This document shows positions 57,903-64,000 of a stretch of 64,000 bases of DNA, one piece after another. Position 1 is the stretch's first letter, and each line of letters opens with the position of its first letter. Below the pieces are notes generated by a model. That model was given only the letters and a program-made list of their open reading frames with translations, searched no databases and was not told the DNA's origin. The stretch covers positions 141,486 through 205,485 of the forward strand of contig NZ_SMYL01000006.1 in NCBI RefSeq assembly GCF_004358105.1, written 5' to 3'. The position numbers were made by a program, and so were the translations under genes. The stretch is from Sapientia aquatica (lineage in GTDB: Bacteria > Pseudomonadota > Gammaproteobacteria > Burkholderiales > Burkholderiaceae_D).

Positions 57903-58331
57903 ATGTCATCATCCAGCACAACTCCCCCCTCCACCAACCACACCACATTGCCGACTCGAATGCCCCAGTTGCGCGTGATGCCGATGCCGGCGGACGCCAA
58001 TATTCACGGTGACGTATTTGGTGGTTGGATCATGTCCCAAGTCGATATCGCTGGAGCAATCCCCGCAGCGCGGCGTTCAAACGGCCGTGTTGCAACCATT
58101 GCGGTCAATTCATTTCTGTTCAAACATCCGGTATTCGTGGGCGATTTATTATCGTTTTATGCCGACGTAGTCAAAGTTGGTCGCACTTCCATCACGATTT
58201 ATGTGGAAGTTTATGCCGAGCGCAATCGCTTAGAAGCCGATACCGTGAAAGTGACGGAAGCCACGCTGACCTATGTGGCGACCGATGAAAACAGGAAGCC
58301 GCGCGTTATTCCGCCGTTAAGTGAGCTCTAA
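57903..58331 (+). CDS. yciA: Acyl-CoA thioesterase, YciA type hotdog fold
   Basis: 142 residues. The N-terminal 30 are Ser/Thr/Pro-rich; then the hotdog core shows RVMPMPADANIHGDVFGGWIMSQVDIAGA with the catalytic aspartate region, and VKVTEATLTYVATDENRKPRVIP at the end. AGGA lies 6 bases upstream of this ATG; the ATG three bases earlier is also possible. The family hydrolyses medium- and long-chain acyl-CoAs. A bidirectional terminator follows. Confidence 0.9.
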   Translation: MSSSSTTPPSTNHTTLPTRMPQLRVMPMPADANIHGDVFGGWIMSQVDIAGAIPAARRSNGRVATIAVNSFLFKHPVFVGDLLSFYADVVKVGRTSITIYVEVYAERNRLEADTVKVTEATLTYVATDENRKPRVIPPLSEL

Positions 58332-58373
58332 TCAGGGACCGCTAATTATTGTTGTTATTCCGTCCTAAAACTA

Positions 58374-58413
58374 AAAAACCAGTTTCTGCCGAAAGCAAAA
58401 ACTGGTTTTTTTT
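58374..58413. terminator. Bidirectional terminator between yciA and fadD
   Basis: Stem AACCAGTTT/AAACTGGTT (58377-58385 and 58399-58407), with a long A-run on the left and T-run on the right. It ends both converging genes. Confidence 0.88.
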
Positions 58414-58441
58414 ATTACTACTTAACTTTCACTCACTCCAA

Positions 58442-60124
58442 TTAATCGACTTTTTTCTCATCCCGTAATTGGCGACGTAAAATTTTGCCTACATTGGTTT
58501 TTGGTAATTCAGATCTGAATTCGATATGTTTTGGCTTCTTGTAGCCGGTCAATTCGTGCTTGCAATAGTCCAGCAGATCTTCCACCGTCAACGCAGGGTC
58601 TTTTTTGACCACGTACAATTTAACCGCTTCGCCCGAATGTTGATCTGGCACACCTACGCAAGCGCATTCCATCACGCCCGGATGCATCGCAACCACTTCT
58701 TCGATTTCGTTCGGGAAAACGTTAAAGCCAGAGACCAAAATCATGTCTTTTTTACGGTCCACAATTTTAGTAAATCCACGCTCGTCCATCACGCCGATGT
58801 CACCAGTTTTAAAGAAACCATCTAGCGTCATTACCTTGGCGGTTTCGGCTGGATTATTCCAATAACCAGCCATGACTTGCGGACCGCGAATGGCGATTTC
58901 ACCGGATTGGCCTAATGGAACAGGCACGCCGTCATCGTCCAAAATACGCAATTCAGTTGAAGGAATTGGTAAGCCAATGTTGCCGGAATATTCGGTCGCA
59001 TCAAACGGATTGGCTGAAGCAATCGGTGACGTTTCAGACAAACCGTAACCTTCGTAAATGCAGCTGCCAGTGACTTGCGCCCAACGATCAGCAACAGGTT
59101 TTTGCATCGCCATCCCGCCACCCATGCTGACTTTGAGACGCGAGAAATCGACTTTGGCAAAATCGGGTTGATTGAGCAAACCATTGAACAAGGTGTTCAA
59201 CGCTGGGAACATATCGACTTTGTGCTTCATCAATTCTTTAATAAATCCGGGCATGTCGCGCGGATTTGGAATCAACAAATTCATCGCGCCTAAGCGCATT
59301 CCCATCAAACCGCAGACCGTCAACGCAAAGATATGATAGAGCGGCAACGCGCACACCATCGTCATTTGCTCGTGGCTGGCATTTTTCTTCAAAGCGGGTT
59401 GAAACCAAAAATCCGCTTGAATCACGTTGGCCACAATGTTGCGATGCGTGAGCATGGCACCTTTGGATACGCCGGTAGTGCCGCCGGTGTATTGCAAGAA
59501 CGCGATGTCGTCCATGCTAAATTGGACTGGCTTCAATGAGAGTTGCGAAGCGCTCGACAACATGCTGTTGAAGCTGATCGAACCGGGCAAGGAAAACGCT
59601 GGCACCATTTTTTTAACGTGGCGCACGACCAAGTTCACGATGCCGCCTTTTAGCGTGCCGAGCAGGTCACCCATGCTAGCGACAACGACATGCTTAACGT
59701 TCGTTTTTGCGATAACTTGTTCTAAGGTGGTGGCGAAATTTTCTAGAATAAAAATCGCTTCCGCGCCTGAATCTTTCAACTGATGTTCTAACTCACGCGG
59801 CGTGTACAGCGGGTTGACATTCACGACGCTATAACCCGCGCGGATGATACCGGTCATGGCGATCGGATATTGCAACACGTTAGGCATCATGATCGCCACG
59901 CGCGCACCTTTTTGCAGGCCTTTGCTTTGCAACCAAGCCGCCAGTTTCAATGACATCGCATCGAGTTCAGCAAACGTGATCGATTTATCCATGCACATAA
60001 AGGCTGGGCGATCAGCGAACTTTTTGAACGACTCATCAATTAACTGAGCCAGTGACTTATATTGGGAAATATCGATCTCGGAAGGCACGCCTTGTGGGTA
60101 GGAAGCTAACCAAATCTTATCCAT
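58442..60124 (-). CDS. fadD: Long-chain fatty acid-CoA ligase
   Basis: 560 residues from the ATG of DKIWLASYPQG, preceded by AGAGGAA; the longer frame is unlikely. ANL-superfamily motifs are present: the P-loop YTGGTTGVSKGAML, the GYGLSETSP A5 motif, and the A8 region FFKTGDIGVMDERGFTKIVDRKKDMI with the C-terminal lysine region LPKTNVGKILRRQLRDE. It activates fatty acids for beta-oxidation. Membrane-associated in E. coli. Stands alone on the minus strand. Confidence 0.93.
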   Translation of the reverse strand: MDKIWLASYPQGVPSEIDISQYKSLAQLIDESFKKFADRPAFMCMDKSITFAELDAMSLKLAAWLQSKGLQKGARVAIMMPNVLQYPIAMTGIIRAGYSVVNVNPLYTPRELEHQLKDSGAEAIFILENFATTLEQVIAKTNVKHVVVASMGDLLGTLKGGIVNLVVRHVKKMVPAFSLPGSISFNSMLSSASQLSLKPVQFSMDDIAFLQYTGGTTGVSKGAMLTHRNIVANVIQADFWFQPALKKNASHEQMTMVCALPLYHIFALTVCGLMGMRLGAMNLLIPNPRDMPGFIKELMKHKVDMFPALNTLFNGLLNQPDFAKVDFSRLKVSMGGGMAMQKPVADRWAQVTGSCIYEGYGLSETSPIASANPFDATEYSGNIGLPIPSTELRILDDDGVPVPLGQSGEIAIRGPQVMAGYWNNPAETAKVMTLDGFFKTGDIGVMDERGFTKIVDRKKDMILVSGFNVFPNEIEEVVAMHPGVMECACVGVPDQHSGEAVKLYVVKKDPALTVEDLLDYCKHELTGYKKPKHIEFRSELPKTNVGKILRRQLRDEKKVD

Positions 60125-60356
60125 TGATTCCTCTTGTCTCATTGTGTTTTTGTGTGAGTCGATCTGAATTGCTAACTGTTCAAATCTGACGGCGAAATAT
60201 CCGCAAATGCTAAGTCATTGAAGTGCTTTGGCGCAAGTTGTTTCACCAAAATGGAATTTTCATTCTAGTAGCGCGCCAGAATGGTGCAAGGCGATTTGAT
60301 GGCGATATTTATATCGATTTAACGATTACTCCGATTAGCGCCGGGCTTATTACGGT

Positions 60357-62438
60357 TTAACCGAGCTTTTCGACTTCCACCAACACATCATAAAACGTCG
60401 CCCCGCCACCCATATCGGTTACGCGTTGGCTGGTTACGGCATTAGCATTTTGCCCATCTGCAGCTAGCTTTTTCCACCAAATCGACAGCCCTACCACGAC
60501 GCCTGCGCGCGCTTTGTCGGTCACGCGAACTCGTGCTTGCATACTGCCGCGTTGATTGAAAATCCGCACCAAGTCGCCCGTCTGAATGGCGCGACTTTTG
60601 GCGTCGGAGGGATGCATATCGAGGTGAGGTTCCCCTTCGGTATCGCGCAGACTTTTAACATTCACAAAAGTGGAATTCATGAAGTTACGCGCTGGCGGCG
60701 AAATCATCGCCAAGGGATACTGTTGCGCCAATTCAACATTACTCTGCACCGCTTCGTACGGTGGAATGTAAGTCGGCAGCGGATCAAGGCCTGCTTGCAA
60801 CATTCGCTCAGAATAGAATTCGCATTTGCCGGATGGTGTTAAAAAGCCACCGTACGCGAAAGGCGCTGCTGGTAGATTGAGTTTTTGCCAGCCAGAGCGC
60901 TTGAGCGATTCCCAATCAAAATGCACGGCTTTGCTGTCGTCAGTGCGGAAAGCCTTGGCCGCCATTTGATCATCGGTTTCGGTAAAGCAGGAATCGGTAT
61001 AAGCCATTTTTTGCGCCAACAAGCGGAAAAATTCGGTGTTCGATTTCGCTTCACCCAACGGTGCAATCGCCGGATTATTGGCCATCATGTAATAGTGGCC
61101 GTAAGTGCTGTGCACATCCACATGTTCTAGCTGCGTGGTAGCGGGCAAAAGTATATCAGCGTAATCGGCGGTGTCAGTTTGAAAATGCTCCAATACAACC
61201 GTGAACAAATCTTCACGCGCAAAGCCTTGCGCCACTTTGTTGGAATCGGGAGCAATGGCTAAAGGATTGGAGTTGTAGACGATCACCGCCTCAATCTGAG
61301 GCCCGAAGTCGGGGCTGGACGGGCGCAATAAATCGTCACCAATGGTGGTCATATTAATGGTTCGAATCGGCGTATCTTGCGGCATTAAATCAGGACGCTG
61401 CAAGTAAGCATTGTTCTTGGGGAATCCGGCCGAGAGCGACAACATCGCTCCGCCAGCAGGATTGCGCCACGCACCAGTCAAGGCGGGTAAGCAAGCAATA
61501 TTGCGTACCGCCATACCGCCACCGTGTACCCGTTGCATCCCATAATTTAAGCGAATCAACGCGCCGTTTCCTGCGCGGCAGCATTCGCCATAATCACGCG
61601 CTAATTGAATTACCTCTTCTGAATTAATACCGCAGATTTGCGCGGTGCGTTCCGGAGTCCATTCTGCAACCCGTTGGGCTAATTGCTCAAAGCCCAACGT
61701 GTAGTTGGCGATGTAATCCGCGTCGATTAGGTTTTCGCTGATCAATACATGCATCAGGCCTAACGCCAAAGCACCATCACTACCTGGGATCAAAGCAATA
61801 TGTTGGTGGCATTTTTCCGCAGTCAGCGAGCGATAAGGGTCGATCGCGATTAACTTGGCACCAGCGCGCTTTGCCTCCTGCACTCGGGTCCAGAAGTGAA
61901 GATTGGACACGATGGAATTGGAGCCCCAAATGATGATTAACTTACCGTTTTGGGCTTGTTCCACGTCGGTCCCGAGCGAGCCGCCGATGGTATATTTGTA
62001 ACCGGTCGCCCCCGCCGTTGCGCAGATCGTGCGATCTAACAAAGACGCGCCAAAGCGATGGAAGAATCGATGCGCCATTGCTTCGCCTTGCAACAATCCC
62101 ATCGTCCCCGCGTAACTGTAAGGCACAAGCGCCTGTGGGTTAGCCGCTGCAATCGGTTTGAGCTTAGCGGCGATCATTTCTAGGGCTTCATCCCAACTGA
62201 TGCGCTCAAATTTGCCTTCCCCTTTTTTGCCGACGCGCTTTTGCGGATACAGCAAGCGATCAGCGTGGTAAGTGCGTTCGGTATAGCGCGCAACTTTAGT
62301 GCACAACACGCCGGCAGTGGTTGGATGATCAGGATCGCCCTTGACTTCGGTCGCCACACCATCGACCACGGTGGTCAATAAGGCGCAGGTGTCGGGGCAA
62401 TCGTGCGGGCATACGCCGCGTACTATGGAGCTGCTCAT
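60357..62438 (-). CDS. Cytoplasmic molybdopterin oxidoreductase, formate dehydrogenase-like
   Basis: 693 residues without a signal peptide. A 4Fe-4S cluster is indicated by C10, C14, C18 and C46 (CPHDCPDTC, then VLCTK). The bis-MGD body shows FERISWDEALEMIAAKL, WGSNSIVSNLHFWTRVQEAKRAGAKLIAIDP and the late domain VNVKSLRDTEGEPHLDMHPSDAKSRAI. The molybdenum ligand is probably Cys139 (DRTICATAGATG), not selenocysteine. The exact substrate is unknown; families with this layout include BisC-like and FdhA-like enzymes. A beta-hydroxyacid dehydrogenase gene lies upstream on the same strand. Confidence 0.85.
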   Translation of the reverse strand: MSSSIVRGVCPHDCPDTCALLTTVVDGVATEVKGDPDHPTTAGVLCTKVARYTERTYHADRLLYPQKRVGKKGEGKFERISWDEALEMIAAKLKPIAAANPQALVPYSYAGTMGLLQGEAMAHRFFHRFGASLLDRTICATAGATGYKYTIGGSLGTDVEQAQNGKLIIIWGSNSIVSNLHFWTRVQEAKRAGAKLIAIDPYRSLTAEKCHQHIALIPGSDGALALGLMHVLISENLIDADYIANYTLGFEQLAQRVAEWTPERTAQICGINSEEVIQLARDYGECCRAGNGALIRLNYGMQRVHGGGMAVRNIACLPALTGAWRNPAGGAMLSLSAGFPKNNAYLQRPDLMPQDTPIRTINMTTIGDDLLRPSSPDFGPQIEAVIVYNSNPLAIAPDSNKVAQGFAREDLFTVVLEHFQTDTADYADILLPATTQLEHVDVHSTYGHYYMMANNPAIAPLGEAKSNTEFFRLLAQKMAYTDSCFTETDDQMAAKAFRTDDSKAVHFDWESLKRSGWQKLNLPAAPFAYGGFLTPSGKCEFYSERMLQAGLDPLPTYIPPYEAVQSNVELAQQYPLAMISPPARNFMNSTFVNVKSLRDTEGEPHLDMHPSDAKSRAIQTGDLVRIFNQRGSMQARVRVTDKARAGVVVGLSIWWKKLAADGQNANAVTSQRVTDMGGGATFYDVLVEVEKLG

Positions 62439-62480
62439 GGTGATCCAATCTGACTAATAAATTTCTAAAGTTACTGGCAA

Positions 62481-63383
62481 TTAGGTCGGAAGTTTATCTG
62501 GAATTTGACCAAGGCGAATTCCAGCATTAGTCGCTTCTAAGTCCAACAAGGCCGCAGACTGATCGGCGCTAGGAACCGACGACAGTAAGCGCCGATAGAC
62601 CGCCGTGATCAATTCTGCTTGCGCTAATTTTAAGTGAGCGTGATTGGCAGCGTCGAGAATGTTTTCCATGTCTTTGGCCTGGCTTTTTACTTGACCACCG
62701 GGCAGAAAATTACGCTCCAACATACGCTGACCATGCACCTCCAAAATACGACTTTCTGCAAATCCCCCACGCAATGCTTGCCGCACGGCAGCCGGGTTAG
62801 CACCACCGGCTTGCGCCAACAATAATGCTTCAGCGACTAAATTGAGCGTTCCACCCACGATGAGTTGATTACATAATTTAGCTAGCTGACCAGAGCCGAC
62901 ATCGCCGACTAAAGTTGCCGTTCCCATCGCGTTCAAAAGTGGTTGGATTCGTTGAAAAATAGGGTCGCTTGCACCGACCATAATCGCAAGTGTTCCTTGT
63001 TCGGCCCCGACGACTCCGCCAGATACAGGGGCATCCACAAAGGTTATTTCTTGTGTGATTAATAACGAATTTAGTGCGAGCGCTTCCGATTGCTTGGTCG
63101 AACTCATATCAATGACGATTGCACCGCGCTTGATATGGTGCTTGGCCTGAGTAATCACATCAAGAACTATCGGACCCGATTCCAGCATCGTGATGACGAT
63201 ATCAGCATCACTGACTGCTTGCGATAATTTGTCCGCAAATAATGCGCCTTGTTCAGCGCAGGCTAGGGCTTTTTCCGCTGTGCGATTCCAAACAGTGACC
63301 TGAAATCCAGCCTGTAGCAAGCGCTCGACCATCGGTTTCCCCATCAAACCAATACCCAAAAATGCAATGCGTGGCGTAGTCAT
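62481..63383 (-). CDS. NAD(P)-dependent beta-hydroxyacid dehydrogenase (3-hydroxyisobutyrate/tartronate semialdehyde type)
   Basis: 300 residues. The Rossmann start is FLGIGLMGKPMVERLLQAGF, the signature is FVDAPVSGGVVGAEQGTLAIMVG and the catalytic lysine lies in GSGQLAKLCNQLIVGG. This is the HIBADH/GarR family. The substrate (3-hydroxyisobutyrate, tartronate semialdehyde, or another) cannot be assigned without a neighbour pathway. It lies 42 bases from the molybdoenzyme gene, so both may be co-transcribed. Confidence 0.88.
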   Translation of the reverse strand: MTTPRIAFLGIGLMGKPMVERLLQAGFQVTVWNRTAEKALACAEQGALFADKLSQAVSDADIVITMLESGPIVLDVITQAKHHIKRGAIVIDMSSTKQSEALALNSLLITQEITFVDAPVSGGVVGAEQGTLAIMVGASDPIFQRIQPLLNAMGTATLVGDVGSGQLAKLCNQLIVGGTLNLVAEALLLAQAGGANPAAVRQALRGGFAESRILEVHGQRMLERNFLPGGQVKSQAKDMENILDAANHAHLKLAQAELITAVYRRLLSSVPSADQSAALLDLEATNAGIRLGQIPDKLPT

Positions 63384-63538
63384 GCTTTACTCTCAAAATC
63401 AGTTAGTACTGGTTGAATTTGCGCTAAAAGATAGAGTTTAACAGCAGCTTGAATGGACTCATAGGCACTTGGAGATTCCTCCGCTACTTTTCAAAATGAA
63501 AAGATAGCGCGTCTGGAATGGATGAGAAAAGGATGGCG

Positions 63539-63586
63539 ATGGTTAAACAACTGAACGTAGCGTTGAGCCTATTCCCACTCCGTTGA
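63539..63586 (+). CDS. Possible 15-codon ORF ahead of a terminator hairpin
   Basis: ATG after AAAAGG at a good 6-base spacing, encoding MVKQLNVALSLFPLR; longer starts at 63518 and 63533 are in frame. The stop lies four bases before a hairpin with U-run. This could be a leader peptide, a small protein with its own terminator, or chance. Confidence 0.25.
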   Translation: MVKQLNVALSLFPLR

Positions 63587-63589
63587 AAT

Positions 63590-63615
63590 GCTGCAGGTGA
63601 TTCGGCAGCTTTTTT
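63590..63615 (+). terminator. Terminator-like hairpin at the right end
   Basis: Stem GCTGC/GCAGC (63590-63594 and 63605-63609), 10-base loop, then six T. No larger plus-strand gene precedes it, so it suggests a short transcript ends here. Confidence 0.5.
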
Positions 63616-63617
63616 GC

Positions 63618-63653
63618 TTTTCTATCTGTTGAACGCTAAATAGCGATAGAAAA
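63618..63653. repeat. Inverted repeat TTTTCTATC/GATAGAAAA
   Basis: Nine-base perfect arms (63618-63626 and 63645-63653) enclosing a second dyad CGCTA/TAGCG (63634-63638 and 63641-63645). It directly follows the terminator-like hairpin and may be a protein-binding site or an RNA structure. Confidence 0.45.
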
Positions 63654-63795
63654 TGGACCGTGGACACGCAGGCAGGAGGCTTGAAGGAAAGCACTTAATA
63701 TTGAAACGGCCAACTAGGTTCCAGCAAAACACTATCAACGTCGCGGGAGCAGAAGATTTTTTCTGGCGCATTGCAAATAAGTTCAAAGACAAGAC

Positions 63796-63981
63796 ATGAA
63801 CGAGACTAATAAAGCCCATCATCCCGTGATTGACACCAGCGAGGTCAAAAAAATAAAAAACCGTCACCGAAAATATGTGAACAATTCAGCTGAGCAGTCT
63901 GCAAAGATCGTAAAGAACTCATCCGCACCACAAGCCGATCAGCCGTGCCCGCTGCCGAGCAAGATGTGCGGAACCGGATAG
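63796..63981 (+). CDS. Possible 61-residue small ORF
   Basis: Basic, hydrophilic product beginning MNETNKAHHPVIDTSEVKKIK and ending in a cysteine-containing proline-rich tail (CPLPSKMCGTG). It has no clear ribosome site, no recognised family and no conserved neighbour in the window. It may be a real small protein or a spurious frame. Confidence 0.25.
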   Translation: MNETNKAHHPVIDTSEVKKIKNRHRKYVNNSAEQSAKIVKNSSAPQADQPCPLPSKMCGTG

Positions 63982-64000
63982 GGCATAAAAAAACCCCCGC

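Larger units (their letters stand above)
63384..64000. other. Right-end intergenic region with short ORFs and hairpins
   Basis: 617 bases upstream of the hydroxyacid dehydrogenase. On the plus strand it holds a 15-22 codon ORF (63518 or 63539 to 63586) with an AAAAGG site, a terminator-like hairpin (63590-63615), an inverted repeat (63618-63653) and a 61-codon ORF (63796-63981). The A-run then ACCCCCGC at the right edge looks like the start of another terminator. I recognise no known gene. Confidence 0.4.

Overview
The window reads as a chromosomal segment of a betaproteobacterium of the Burkholderiales. The mix of GC-moderate coding sequence, the gene families present (DUF3025, DUF2147, the DUF485/ActP pair, a GltIJKL-GdhA cluster, a thiC-thiS-thiG-thiD-thiE block) and the general protein style suggest the Oxalobacteraceae. 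This is an inference from gene content, not a phylogeny. Coding density is high and nearly all of the roughly 55 genes have intact frames. I see no insertion sequence, prophage, CRISPR array or rRNA. The only tRNA gene I can support is tRNA-Sec.

Layout. 0-4.5 kb: heme uptake and use operon hmuS-hmuT-hmuU-hmuV-tonB, tightly overlapped. 4.8-9.0 kb: four-gene operon of an ABC ATPase, an FtsX-type permease, a LolA-like periplasmic protein and an outer-membrane barrel, with no named function. 9.0-10.3 kb: YegD-type short Hsp70. 10.4-15.9 kb, minus strand: exported amidohydrolase, TonB-dependent receptor and LuxR-type regulator. 16.5-25.8 kb: a complete selenocysteine formate dehydrogenase locus. 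It holds fdnG with an in-frame UGA and a SECIS hairpin, then fdnH, fdnI, fdhE, selA, selB and the tRNA-Sec gene selC; selD is not here. 25.9-29.3 kb, minus: DUF2147 protein and valS. 29.9-33.4 kb: slyD, a J-domain-only protein and three unrecognised genes. 33.4-38.5 kb: TPP riboswitch and thiamine genes thiC, thiS, thiG, thiD, thiE. 38.7-43.0 kb: uvrD, a Na+/H+ antiporter-family protein and a glutathione S-transferase. 43.1-49.8 kb, minus: small exported protein, GlsB-type membrane protein, actP with its DUF485 partner, a dicarboxylate/amino-acid symporter, DUF3025 protein and pyrC. 50.0-55.9 kb, minus: glutamate/aspartate ABC transporter gltIJKL, glutamate dehydrogenase and a LysR regulator. 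56.0-63.4 kb: Atm1-type ABC exporter (minus), YciA-type thioesterase (plus), then fadD, a cytoplasmic molybdopterin oxidoreductase and a beta-hydroxyacid dehydrogenase (all minus). The last 600 bases hold short ORFs and hairpins only.

How genes work together. The formate locus encodes the periplasmic-facing enzyme, its maturation factor and the dedicated decoding apparatus needed to read its own UGA codon, as one nearly contiguous transcription unit. The glutamate block joins uptake (GltIJKL) to oxidative deamination (GdhA), with a strong dyad between the LysR gene and gdhA. The acetate, dicarboxylate, glutamate and formate functions together suggest a heterotroph living on organic acids and amino acids.

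Most interesting for follow-up: the self-contained selenocysteine locus, the LolCDE-like four-gene envelope operon, and the slyD/J-domain/unknown-gene cluster. The last two are the best candidates for an undescribed system. Regulatory structures seen directly include the SECIS element with its bulged U17, the TPP riboswitch with a Shine-Dalgarno-sequestering hairpin, a leaky terminator between gltI and gltJ, and several operator-like dyads.
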